Assembly (NCBI GenBank): GCA_031289165.1
Contig: JAITPZ010000019.1
Coordinates: 1-21,213, forward strand
Reading direction: 5' to 3'
From: Synergistaceae bacterium
GTDB taxonomy: Bacteria > Synergistota > Synergistia > Synergistales > Aminobacteriaceae
Length of the DNA: 21,213 nt
Part shown: piece after piece, positions 1 to 8,612 of the stretch
Numbering within the stretch: the stretch's first letter is position 1
Layout of the letters: every line of letters starts with the position of its first letter
Notes under the pieces: generated by a model
The model's input: the letters and a program-made list of their open reading frames with translations, nothing else
What the model was told of the DNA's origin: nothing
Database searches by the model: none
Program-made: the position numbers and the translations under genes

Positions 1-184
1 CGGAAGTATGACGTGTGATGAAACGCGCCCAAACCAATTGGACCGGAAAGGTTACATCACTTATTTTTTGACCCTTTCCCCGCCTCGTCTCAACGTGATA
101 CACTCCTTTTTGTCATGGCGCCCCGTCTCTTCGATTGAAAATCTGCATTGAATACATGAATGAGGATTTGAAAGGAGTGTTTTT
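1..184. other. Leader region upstream of hutU
   Basis: No coding region is supported here. The only signals I can see are a possible extended -10 element at 96-104 and the hutU ribosome binding site at 171-177. The first 60 bases contain a short palindrome, CCAATTGG, near 34-41, but nothing else recognisable. Confidence 0.4.
96..104 (+). promoter_or_regulatory. Possible extended -10 promoter of hutU
   Basis: The sequence TGATACACT has the TG-n-TAnAnT layout of an extended -10 element. No convincing -35 box lies 16-18 bases upstream. Transcription would begin near 111 and give a leader of about 74 bases. A very similar element, TGCTACACT, lies in front of cbiB, which gives slight support. This rests on motif reading only. 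Confidence 0.3.
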
Positions 185-2221
185 ATGCCGGACAACGCGA
201 AACTTGGCCAGGCGATGCGGATAAAGCTGGATTTTCCGAATGGGTTGCCTCCAAAGCCCGTATTCGATCCCAGGCACCGCCGAGCCCCCAACAGGGGATA
301 CACCCTGAACGAGCGGGAGACGGTGCTGGCGCTCCAGAACGCGCTGCGCTACATCCCCGAAAAATATCACAGGGAACTCGCCCCCGAGTTTCTGGAGGAA
401 CTGCGCGACAGGGGGCGCATCTACGGTTACCGCTTCCGACCGGAGGGCCGCCTGTGGGGTCGGCCCGTCGACGAATACAAAAGCGGCTGCACGGAGGGCC
501 GGGCCTTTCAGGTCATGATCGACAACAACCTGGACTTCGACATCGCCCTCTATCCCTGGGAACTCGTCACCTACGGCGAGACGGGGCAGGTCTGTCAGAA
601 CTGGATGCAGTACCTTCTCATCAAAAAATATCTGGAGGCCCTGACCATCGACCAGACGCTCGTCGTCGAGTCCGGCCATCCTCTGGGGCTCTTTCGCTCG
701 CATCCGGGCGCGCCGCGCGTCGTCATCACCAACGCGCTGATGGTCGGGCTGTTCGACAACCAGGAGGAATGGCACCGCGCCATGCAGCTCGGCGTCGCCA
801 ACTACGGCCAGATGACGGCGGGCGGGTGGATGTACATCGGGCCGCAGGGCATCGTCCACGGCACGTTCAACACGGTCCTGAACGCAGGACGTCTGATCGA
901 AAAAGCCAAAAAGTCCGGCGCTTCCGATGACGTTTTGAAGGGAAAACTCTTCGTCACCTCCGGGCTTGGCGGCATGAGCGGCGCTCAACCCAAAGCCGCG
1001 GACATCGCGGGGTGCGTCTCCATAACGGCCGAGGTCGACGCGTCGCGCATCGAGACGCGCCACAGTCAGGGGTGGGTCCGGGAGGTGGCGAACTCCCCCA
1101 AAGAGGCCTTCGACAGGGCCAGGAGCATGACCGGGAGCGGCGAGGTCCGATCCATCGCCTTCCACGGCAACATCGTCGACCTGCTGCAGTACGCGGTCGA
1201 CAACGACGTCGCCATCGACCTGCTCTCCGACCAGACGAGCTGCCACGCGGCCTACGATGGAGGCTACTGCCCGGCGGGCATCACCTTCGAGGAGCGCACG
1301 CGCCTTCTGAAGGAGGATCCCGCGAAGTTCCGCGTTCTGGTGGACGAAACCCTCTCGCGCCACTTCGGGCTGATCAAAACACTGGTCGGCAGGGGAACGT
1401 ACTTCTTCGACTACGGCAATTCCTTTCTGAGGGCTGTCTACGACGCCGGCGTGAAGGAGGTCGCGAAGAACGGCGATCCGCACGAGGGATTTATCTTCCC
1501 GAGCTACGTGGAGGACATTATGGGGCCGATGCTGTTCGACTACGGCTACGGTCCGTTCCGCTGGTGCTGCCTGTCCCGCGACCCCGGGGATCTGAGAAAG
1601 ACCGACCGGGCCGCGATGGACTGTATCGACCCGGACCGTCGCTTTCAGGACAGGGACAACTGGGTCTGGATCCGCGACGCCGAAAAAAACGCGCTTGTCG
1701 TCGGCACACAGTGCCGCATTCTCTACCAGGATGCCGAAGGGCGCGTGCGCATCGCGCTGAAGTTCAACGAGATGGTGAGGAACGGGGAGATCGGGCCCGT
1801 CTTGCTGGGGCGCGACCACCACGACGTATCCGGAACCGACTCGCCCTACCGCGAGACCGCGAACATACAGGACGGCAGCAACGTCATGGCCGACATGGCG
1901 ACGCAGTGCTTCGCCGGCAACGCCGCGCGGGGGATGAGCCTCGTCGCCCTGCATAACGGCGGCGGCGTGGGGATCGGCAAGGCGATCAACGGCGGGTTCG
2001 GCCTGGTGCTCGACGGGTCGTCCCGCGTCGACGAGGTCATCCGTCAGGCCATGACCTGGGACGTCATGGGCGGTGTCGCCCGCCGCGCGTGGGCCCGCAA
2101 CGAAGGGGCCCTCGAGGTCTCCGCCGAGTTCAACACAAAGCGCCGCACGGGCGAGCACATCACGTTGCCCTGGATCGCCGACGAAAAGTTTCTGACGGAA
2201 CTGGTGAAGGGGAAAAACTGA
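185..2221 (+). CDS. hutU: Urocanate hydratase (urocanase), long form
   Basis: The enzyme adds water to urocanate to give 4-imidazolone-5-propionate, the second step of histidine degradation, using tightly bound NAD+ as an electrophile in the cytoplasm. The 678-residue product carries the family blocks SGCTEGRAFQVMIDNN, ELVTYGETGQVCQNW, SGHPLGLF, YGQMTAGG with YIGPQGIVHGT, the NAD-binding GLGGMSGAQP, DQTSCHAAYDGGY, GPFRW and HNGGGVGIGKAINGG. Typical bacterial HutU is about 550 residues; this one matches the length and wording (ELVTYGE, IMGPMLFDYGYGPFRW) of the longer group that includes the animal enzyme. From memory of the family, the position of the Pseudomonas Cys410 (the cysteine just before GPFRW) is not cysteine here, as in other long forms. 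The ATG at 185 follows AAAGGAG at 171-177 with a 7-base gap. No hutH, hutI or other histidine-degradation gene is in the window. Confidence 0.96.
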   Translation: MPDNAKLGQAMRIKLDFPNGLPPKPVFDPRHRRAPNRGYTLNERETVLALQNALRYIPEKYHRELAPEFLEELRDRGRIYGYRFRPEGRLWGRPVDEYKSGCTEGRAFQVMIDNNLDFDIALYPWELVTYGETGQVCQNWMQYLLIKKYLEALTIDQTLVVESGHPLGLFRSHPGAPRVVITNALMVGLFDNQEEWHRAMQLGVANYGQMTAGGWMYIGPQGIVHGTFNTVLNAGRLIEKAKKSGASDDVLKGKLFVTSGLGGMSGAQPKAADIAGCVSITAEVDASRIETRHSQGWVREVANSPKEAFDRARSMTGSGEVRSIAFHGNIVDLLQYAVDNDVAIDLLSDQTSCHAAYDGGYCPAGITFEERTRLLKEDPAKFRVLVDETLSRHFGLIKTLVGRGTYFFDYGNSFLRAVYDAGVKEVAKNGDPHEGFIFPSYVEDIMGPMLFDYGYGPFRWCCLSRDPGDLRKTDRAAMDCIDPDRRFQDRDNWVWIRDAEKNALVVGTQCRILYQDAEGRVRIALKFNEMVRNGEIGPVLLGRDHHDVSGTDSPYRETANIQDGSNVMADMATQCFAGNAARGMSLVALHNGGGVGIGKAINGGFGLVLDGSSRVDEVIRQAMTWDVMGGVARRAWARNEGALEVSAEFNTKRRTGEHITLPWIADEKFLTELVKGKN

Positions 2222-2241
2222 AACGGGCTGTACTTCTGTTT

Positions 2242-2303
2242 GAGAAAATAATAAAAACGCCCCTCGGCTGACAATTTGTTCGTCGTTGTAAAACTGAGGG
2301 GCG
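2242..2303 (-). terminator. Intrinsic terminator for the cobalamin genes
   Basis: Read on the minus strand, the arm CGCCCCTC (2303-2296) pairs with GAGGGGCG (2265-2258) around a loop of about 30 bases, and is followed by TTTTTATTATTTT (2257-2245). It lies about 100 bases beyond the cbiP stop codon. The same hairpin stands between convergent hutU and cbiP and could also slow plus-strand transcription, but there it has no strong T-run. The loop is longer than usual, which lowers confidence. Confidence 0.5.
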
Positions 2304-2322
2304 ACTTTATAAAACAAAACCC

Positions 2323-2372
2323 TTTGGGGCGCTGCCCCAAACCTCGCCAGGGGTCATGGACCCCTGGATCCC
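2323..2372 (+). repeat. Dispersed double-hairpin repeat, copy A
   Basis: Two adjacent perfect hairpins: TTTGGGGC (2323-2330) with GCCCCAAA (2334-2341), and CCAGGGGTC (2347-2355) with GACCCCTGG (2359-2367), each with a 3-base loop. The same unit, in inverted orientation, recurs at 4015-4064 and 16752-16803. This copy follows the hutU stop codon by about 100 bases and reads in the hutU direction. There is no clean T-run directly after it, so it is better described as a REP-like element than a terminator. Confidence 0.8.
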
Positions 2373-2400
2373 TGTTATTAAAAGACTTTTTATAGAATCC

Positions 2401-3927
2401 CTACAGGCCGGCCAGCTTGAAAATGTACTCCACGTCGAGGGATTCCTTCATTCGCTCCGCCAGTGCGTCGTAGGCCCTTTCTCTGATCCCCGTCGTGTCG
2501 ACGGGGGGGCGTTCGGGGAGATTTCTTTTTCTCCTCAGCGCGTTCAACCACGAAGCGCGGAACGCGTCGTTGCGGAACACGTCGTGCAGGTACGTCCCCG
2601 CCGCCCGAAGCTCACCGTCCCCCAAGCCGTCCTCTCGCCCGTCCAGCATGAACAGCGGATGAAAACGCTCTTCTTCCCGGTTGTCCGCCCTCAGCCTGCG
2701 CGTTTCCCCAAAGTGGATTTCGTAGCCCTCGATTCTCGCGCGGGACGGGGACAGATGGGGATGAACCGCGTGACCCTCGCTGCGAATGGTGGTCTTTTCC
2801 GGCTCGAAGGTCGTTACGACGGGCAACAGCCCCAGCCCCTGGATCTCGCGGATCGTTGTGTTCTCCCTCAGATGGCGGTCGTCGATGCGCTCGCCCAGCA
2901 TCTGGTACCCGCCGCACACGCCGAAGACGAAGCCGCCCTCCGCGTAAAAATCCCGGAGGCGTCGGGCCAGTCCGGAAGCGTGCAGGATCCTCATGTCCTG
3001 CACCGCGTTCTTGGTCCCGGGAATGATCACCGCGTCGAGGCGGGAAAGCACGGGATCGCTTTCATCCCCGACCGGCTCTGCCAGCTCGATCAGGTCGACA
3101 TCATCCTCTGACGCAAAAAACTCCATGTCCGTGTGGTTAGAAATACAGGGAAGCCGAACGACGCCGATCGCGAGCCGATTCCCGCCCCGAAGGCTGCCCC
3201 GCCAGTTGACCGAGAGCGAGTCTTCTCCGGGAACGCGGACGTCAGGCAGCCAGGGCAGCACCCCGACGACTCGAATCCCCGTGCGCTCTTCCGTCCAGCG
3301 GACGGCGGGCTCGAAGAGCGAGAGGTCGCCCCTGAATTTATTGAAAACGATGCCCCCGACCCGCTCGCGATCCTGGCCCAGAAGCTCCAGAGTCCCGACG
3401 ACGGAGGCCAGAGAACCGCCTCGGTCCACGTCCGTCGCCAGAATCACGGGCACGTTTGCCTCACGCGCGACGCGCATGTTGACGATCTCCGTCTCGTTGA
3501 GGTTGACCTCCGCCGGACTGCCGGCCCCCTCGATGAGGATCACGTCGAAGTTTTTCCCGATGTGGGACAGAGCCGCCCGCAGCGTCGCAAGCCCTTCGTT
3601 CATCGTGAAGGTCCGGTAATAATCCCGTTCGGCGGGCACGTCGAACACCTTCCCCATCAGAACGATCTCGGACGACGTGTCCATGCGCGGTTTCAGCAGG
3701 ATGGGGTTCATAAAAACCTCCGGCTCGAGGCGGGCCGCCTCGGCCTGCGCGGCCTGCGCCCGGCCCATCTCCAGGCCGCCCCGCGTCACGCACGAGTTGT
3801 TGGACATGTTCTGGGACTTGAAGGGACAGACCCGGTAACCCCGATCCGATAAAATACGGCACAGCCCCGTCACCAGAAAACTTTTCCCCGCGTCGCTGCT
3901 GGTTCCCTGGATCATGACGCCCTTCAT
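2401..3927 (-). CDS. cbiP: Cobyric acid synthase (glutamine-hydrolysing)
   Basis: CbiP/CobQ amidates four side-chain carboxylates of adenosylcobyrinic acid a,c-diamide using ATP and glutamine, giving cobyric acid. From the chosen start the product has 508 residues, normal for the family. The N-terminal domain is a dethiobiotin-synthetase-like ATPase with P-loop GTSSDAGKS (residues 8-16). The C-terminal class I glutamine amidotransferase domain has the nucleophile in GVCGGYQ (Cys338), then GYEIH and the histidine of GTYLHD (His448). The frame stays open upstream to 3960, but the ATG at 3927 has GGAG eight bases ahead and matches the usual start (MKGVMIQGTSSD). No ribosome binding site precedes the upstream ATG at 3957. 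The gene follows cobD by 166 bases and has its own apparent promoter. Confidence 0.94.
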   Translation of the reverse strand: MKGVMIQGTSSDAGKSFLVTGLCRILSDRGYRVCPFKSQNMSNNSCVTRGGLEMGRAQAAQAEAARLEPEVFMNPILLKPRMDTSSEIVLMGKVFDVPAERDYYRTFTMNEGLATLRAALSHIGKNFDVILIEGAGSPAEVNLNETEIVNMRVAREANVPVILATDVDRGGSLASVVGTLELLGQDRERVGGIVFNKFRGDLSLFEPAVRWTEERTGIRVVGVLPWLPDVRVPGEDSLSVNWRGSLRGGNRLAIGVVRLPCISNHTDMEFFASEDDVDLIELAEPVGDESDPVLSRLDAVIIPGTKNAVQDMRILHASGLARRLRDFYAEGGFVFGVCGGYQMLGERIDDRHLRENTTIREIQGLGLLPVVTTFEPEKTTIRSEGHAVHPHLSPSRARIEGYEIHFGETRRLRADNREEERFHPLFMLDGREDGLGDGELRAAGTYLHDVFRNDAFRASWLNALRRKRNLPERPPVDTTGIRERAYDALAERMKESLDVEYIFKLAGL

Positions 3928-3980
3928 CGCAAACGCTCCATCGAAAAACACCTTCATCAAATAAATTTATCTTTCACTTT

Positions 3981-4009
3981 ATTATGCAATGTTCAAAATT
4001 TAAGATCAA
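3981..4009 (-). promoter_or_regulatory. Probable promoter of cbiP
   Basis: On the minus strand, TTGATC (4009-4004), a 17-base spacer and CATAAT (3986-3981) give a good sigma70-type promoter in an AT-rich island. Transcription would start near 3974, about 47 bases before the preferred cbiP ATG. It implies that cbiP can be transcribed independently of cbiB and cobD. Confidence 0.45.
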
Positions 4010-4014
4010 TAATT

Positions 4015-4064
4015 GGGGTTAAGGGGTCCACGACCCCTTGCGAGGTTTGGGGCAGAGCCCCAAA
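4015..4064 (-). repeat. Dispersed double-hairpin repeat, copy B
   Basis: On the minus strand the hairpin TTTGGGGC/GCCCCAAA (4064-4057 with 4053-4046) is followed by AAGGGGTC/GACCCCTT (4039-4032 with 4028-4021), both with 3-base loops. It begins about 30 bases after the cobD stop codon and reads in the cobD direction. The linker between the hairpins (ACCTCGC) is the same as in copy A. Confidence 0.8.
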
Positions 4065-4093
4065 GTCTGTAAATTATTGCCTTTGCATGATTA

Positions 4094-5140
4094 CTAAGAA
4101 ATACCCCTTTCCCTCAGTTCCGCAAGCGCACGAATCAGGAGGTCGTTTTCCCCCGGGGCGCGGGTTGCGACGCGGATGTATCGGCCGTCGAGTCCGGTGA
4201 AGTTCCGGGTGTGGCGCACGACGAGCCCTCGCTCCAGAAGGGCGCGGATCACCTTTTGGTCGTCGGCAATCTCGACGAGAAAAAAATTCGTCCGGGTAGG
4301 CAGGGTTCTGAATCCCGCCTTTTCGATTTCCACCGCGAACCGGGGCGTCTCCACCGCGTAGAAGTCCCGCGTCTCGCGGATGAAGTCCTCATCCCTCATA
4401 AAGGCCAGAGCCACGATCTGAGCCACGGAGTTGACGCTCCACACGGGCTGGCGTTCCCTTAACTGCGCGATGCGCTCCTCGCAGGCCAGAACGTAGCCGA
4501 TACGTGCCCCGCTCAGATGAAAGATCTTCGTCAGGGAACGAAGGATGATGGCGTTCCGATGGCGAAGAAAATCGAGTCTCCGGTGTTCAATCGCCAAAAA
4601 GTCGACGTACGCCTCGTCCACGACAAACAGAGTCCGGGGGTAACGCTCGAAGAGTTTTTCGAGCGGTTCGCTTTCGATATATCCCCCCGTCGGATTGCGG
4701 GGGTTGCACAAAAAAAGCGCCTCCGTGTCCCCGGTCAGGCCGTCCGCGTCGAACAGGTCGGAGACGTCGGCGCCGTAAGCGGAAAGCGCGCGAAGGTACT
4801 CCCCATACACGGGTTGCCAGAGGGCGGCTTTTTTGCCGCCGAAGAGCGAGGCCGCCAGATAAATCGCCTCGTTCGAGCCGTTGACGACCAAAATGTTGTC
4901 GATGGAGCAGCCTTTGACGAAACGGCCTTCGCGCTCGGCGATGACCCGCCGCAGCTCCGTCGCCTCGTCGTCGGGATAGGAGGAAAGAAGCCGGCGCAGG
5001 TCGAGATTAAGGCCGTCCCATCCGCCCCAGGGAAGGACGTTCGCGTTCGTGCTGAAGTCGACGATTCTGTCCGGAAGGGGAAGGCCCCTCGCCTCGTACA
5101 GTTTTTCAGGGTTCGCGCCGTGCGGACGATCGAAAGACAT
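4094..5140 (-). CDS. cobD: Threonine-phosphate decarboxylase, PLP-dependent
   Basis: This fold-type I PLP enzyme probably decarboxylates L-threonine O-3-phosphate to (R)-1-amino-2-propanol phosphate, the linker attached by CbiB. It belongs to the histidinol-phosphate aminotransferase superfamily. The N-terminus HGANPEKLY followed by DFSTNANVLPWG is the CobD signature. From the ATG at 5140 the protein is 348 residues. Numbered from that ATG it shows CNPRNPTGG (PLP-binding Asn149), VDEAY (Asp175, Tyr178), SLTK with the Schiff-base Lys205, and SGARIGY with Arg213. The frame also offers a TTG at 5152, which would nearly touch the cbiB stop; neither start has a strong ribosome binding site, so translational coupling to cbiB is likely. 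A histidinol-phosphate aminotransferase (HisC) is the alternative, disfavoured by the cbiB and cbiP neighbours. Confidence 0.87.
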   Translation of the reverse strand: MSFDRPHGANPEKLYEARGLPLPDRIVDFSTNANVLPWGGWDGLNLDLRRLLSSYPDDEATELRRVIAEREGRFVKGCSIDNILVVNGSNEAIYLAASLFGGKKAALWQPVYGEYLRALSAYGADVSDLFDADGLTGDTEALFLCNPRNPTGGYIESEPLEKLFERYPRTLFVVDEAYVDFLAIEHRRLDFLRHRNAIILRSLTKIFHLSGARIGYVLACEERIAQLRERQPVWSVNSVAQIVALAFMRDEDFIRETRDFYAVETPRFAVEIEKAGFRTLPTRTNFFLVEIADDQKVIRALLERGLVVRHTRNFTGLDGRYIRVATRAPGENDLLIRALAELRERGIS

Positions 5141-5154
5141 GGAATCCGTCAAAG

Positions 5155-6102
5155 TCAGTGCCGGAGCAAAAAAAACAGAGCGAGGGCGGAAAGCGCTACT
5201 GACGCGTCGAGGATCGCGTGGGCGCGCAGGACGTCGGCGGGCTTCGGGTTCCGAAAATCAGCGTCGCCGATCACGGGCCTTTCCTCGAAAACGCCGCCGT
5301 AAACGGCCCCGCCCCCCAGGCGAACGCCCAGCAGCCCGGCGAAGGCACTCTCCCCGTGGGCGCTGTTGGGGCTTTTATGCTTTTTGCGGTCGCGCAGGAA
5401 CACCCGCAGCCCCTGCGGAAGGGAATACCCCAGGCACGCCCCGGCGAGGAGCGCGACCAGCCCTCCCAACCGCGCGGGGAGAAAATTCAGCGCATCGTCC
5501 AGGCGGGCGGCGGCGCTTCCAAACTCCCGATAGCGACCGTCGTCGTACCCGACCATGGAATCGAGCGTGCTTGCCGCCTTGAAAAGCCAGGACGCCAGAA
5601 CCGCGCCCGTCGTCCCTCCCCACGCGTACCCCAGCGCCATGAAGAAAAGAACGGAGAACACCCCGTCGATGAAGCTCTCCCCGATCGTCTCCAGGGTCGC
5701 GCGGAGGATTCCCGCCTCGTCGAGCTTTTGGGTGTCGCGTCCGACAATGCGGGAAAGGGCGGAACGCGCTCCGGCGCCGTCATGTTCGCAGAGCGCCAGC
5801 GCCACGGGCAGGGACTCGTCCTTCAAAGAACGCCAGGCCAGAGGCGCGTACAAAAGGTACAGCTCGACCGCCCGGCGGAGCCAGGCGTTGAATGACGCGC
5901 AGAACAGAATCAGCCCCACAGCCGCGCCTGTCGTCGCCAGAACGGCCAGGCACAGCATCACACCCCATTGCCTTTTATCGGTCCCGGGATAAAAACGTCC
6001 CTCCCAAAAGCCTATGATCACCCCTACCCCGACGACGGGATGTGGAACGCGCTTCGGATCACCCAGCAGGGCGTCGAGAAAAAGCGCCGCTATAATTTGC
6101 AT
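5155..6102 (-). CDS. cbiB: Adenosylcobinamide-phosphate synthase
   Basis: This integral membrane enzyme joins adenosylcobyric acid to aminopropanol phosphate, the product of the CobD enzyme. The 315-residue product has the usual CbiB length and landmarks: DALLGDPKRVPHPVVGVG at residues 10-27, GRDTQKLDE, the ATLETIGESFIDGVFSVLFF block, and NSAHGESAFAGLLGVRLGG near the C-terminus. Several hydrophobic stretches are present, for example around residues 48-70 and at the extreme C-terminus. The ATG at 6102 follows GGAAGGTG with a 7-base spacer. It is the first gene of a minus-strand run cbiB-cobD-cbiP, and its stop lies 14 bases before the cobD ATG. I see no cobalamin riboswitch in the leader. Confidence 0.95.
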   Translation of the reverse strand: MQIIAALFLDALLGDPKRVPHPVVGVGVIIGFWEGRFYPGTDKRQWGVMLCLAVLATTGAAVGLILFCASFNAWLRRAVELYLLYAPLAWRSLKDESLPVALALCEHDGAGARSALSRIVGRDTQKLDEAGILRATLETIGESFIDGVFSVLFFMALGYAWGGTTGAVLASWLFKAASTLDSMVGYDDGRYREFGSAAARLDDALNFLPARLGGLVALLAGACLGYSLPQGLRVFLRDRKKHKSPNSAHGESAFAGLLGVRLGGGAVYGGVFEERPVIGDADFRNPKPADVLRAHAILDASVALSALALFFLLRH

Positions 6103-6140
6103 CGAATTACACCTTCCATATTTTTACTGATTCGAAAGAA

Positions 6141-6149
6141 AGTGTAGCA
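6141..6149 (-). promoter_or_regulatory. Possible extended -10 promoter of cbiB
   Basis: On the minus strand TGCTACACT fits TG-n-TAnAnT, about 40 bases before the cbiB start. No good -35 box accompanies it. If it is used, the leader is only about 30 bases long and cannot hold a B12 riboswitch. Confidence 0.35.
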
Positions 6150-6245
6150 TAAGGAACAGCACTTTGGACGCGATACGGCTTCCCTTCCCCGTCTTCCGGA
6201 TTTTTTTCATCGGCGTTCCTCTCCATCGATACGTAATTTTACCGA

Positions 6246-6274
6246 TTGAACTTAAAGAGCCCAGAGGTTAATAT
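6246..6274 (+). promoter_or_regulatory. Promoter of groESL
   Basis: TTGAAC (6246-6251), a 17-base spacer and TAATAT (6269-6274) form a good sigma70-type promoter. The predicted start near 6281 puts the CIRCE element in the first transcribed bases, the usual arrangement for HrcA control. Confidence 0.7.
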
Positions 6275-6290
6275 TCCAAGTCGTGAATGA

Positions 6291-6317
6291 TTAGCACTCT
6301 TTAAGAGAGACTGCTAA
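6291..6317 (+). promoter_or_regulatory. CIRCE operator (HrcA site)
   Basis: TTAGCACTC (6291-6299), a 9-base spacer, then GACTGCTAA (6309-6317). The consensus is TTAGCACTC-N9-GAGTGCTAA, so the left arm is perfect and the right arm has one change (C for G at 6311). HrcA repressor binds CIRCE and releases it when GroEL is titrated by unfolded protein. It lies 27 bases before the groES ATG. Confidence 0.9.
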
Positions 6318-6344
6318 TATGAAAAAATATCAGGAGGGATTTTT

Positions 6345-6635
6345 ATGAATCTCAAGCCACTTGGCGACAGGATCGTAGTGAAGGTTCTCACCCGTGAGGA
6401 AAAGACGAAGGGCGGCATCGTTCTTCCGGATACGGCGAAGGAGAAGCCGACCGAGGGCGAGGTTATTTCCGTCGGTTCGGGGAAAATTCTGGATAACGGG
6501 CAGAAGCTGCCCGTGGAGGTCAAGGTAGGTGACCGCATCATTTTCAGTAAGTACGCGGGCACCGAAATCAAACTTGACGGCACGGAGTACGTTATTTTCA
6601 GTGAGCGCGACGTGCTCGCGATCATCGAGAAGTAG
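6345..6635 (+). CDS. groES: Co-chaperonin GroES
   Basis: The 96-residue Hsp10 subunit forms a heptameric lid on the GroEL ring. The start MNLKPLGDRIVVK, the mobile-loop region KTKGGIVLPDTAKEKP (about residues 20-35), VGDRIIFSKYAGTEIK and the ending VLAIIEK are family-typical, and the length is normal. The ATG at 6345 follows AGGAGGG at 6332-6338. It is first in the groES-groEL operon, 26 bases ahead of groEL, under a CIRCE-type promoter. Confidence 0.98.
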   Translation: MNLKPLGDRIVVKVLTREEKTKGGIVLPDTAKEKPTEGEVISVGSGKILDNGQKLPVEVKVGDRIIFSKYAGTEIKLDGTEYVIFSERDVLAIIEK

Positions 6636-6661
6636 TTCACAGCAGGAGGAGGACTTACATT

Positions 6662-8302
<1,641 letters not shown>

Positions 8303-8329
8303 AACCGGCTAAATTCAAAAGCGCAACAC

Positions 8330-8375
8330 CATAGCAGGAAGGCCGGAGGATCAGTCCTCCGGCCTTCCTGCTATG
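8330..8375. terminator. Perfect 21-bp hairpin between groEL and the hydroxylase operon
   Basis: The arms 8330-8350 and 8355-8375 are exactly complementary over 21 bases around the loop TCAG, with a GC-rich inner part (GGCCGGAGGA/TCCTCCGGCC). It lies between two converging transcription units. Neither side has a T-run, so it is not a textbook Rho-independent terminator; it may act as a bidirectional block or as 3'-end protection against exonucleases. Confidence 0.6.
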
Positions 8376-8408
8376 ACCTGCAGACATTGTATCGCATACC
8401 GCAAAGCA

Positions 8409-8612
8409 TTACGGCAAAAGGGCTCGATAGCCGAAGACGATCGCCGCTGCGAAGAGGAATCCCAAAAGCGTTCGGAGGTACAGCACCCACAGGTCGCCGC
8501 CGGGAAGTTCCCCCTTTTGAATGCGAACCACCAGGCGCGCGACCAGAAGCGTCAGGCCGAAGGAGCCGAGCGCCATCAGGGCGTAGACATTGCTCTGCGG
8601 CAGGGGCCACAT
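8409..8612 (-). CDS. Small membrane protein tied to the hydroxylase operon
   Basis: I do not recognise the family. The 67-residue product has two hydrophobic segments, about residues 9-29 (ALMALGSFGLTLLVARLVV) and 44-62 (LYLRTLLGFLFAAAIVFGY), joined by a short polar loop rich in Gly, Lys and Glu; it looks like a small two-helix inner-membrane protein. It is likely real: its ATG at 8612 directly follows the TAA of the FeS/FAD subunit (TAAATG, no gap), and GGAGG lies eight bases upstream inside the preceding gene, so translation is probably coupled. It might anchor the hydroxylase to the membrane or connect it to an electron acceptor; that is inference from position only. Confidence 0.7.
   Translation of the reverse strand: MWPLPQSNVYALMALGSFGLTLLVARLVVRIQKGELPGGDLWVLYLRTLLGFLFAAAIVFGYRALLP

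Noticed and set aside
113..2317. A 734-residue open frame on the minus strand, opposite hutU
   Set aside because: It is a shadow frame. The codon bias of a GC-rich gene leaves the opposite strand open; the translation is low-complexity and rich in Val, Asp, Arg and Ala with no family motif, while hutU on the other strand has complete motifs.
2323..2372. The repeats as a CRISPR array or as insertion-sequence ends
   Set aside because: The three copies are kilobases apart, not regularly spaced, and no cas or transposase gene is present; internal two-hairpin structure fits a REP-like element better.
6103..6344. Possible cobalamin riboswitch in front of cbiB
   Set aside because: I looked for a B12-box-like GCCACTG and the expected paired core on the minus strand and found neither; the space is filled by the groESL promoter, CIRCE and a possible cbiB -10 element.
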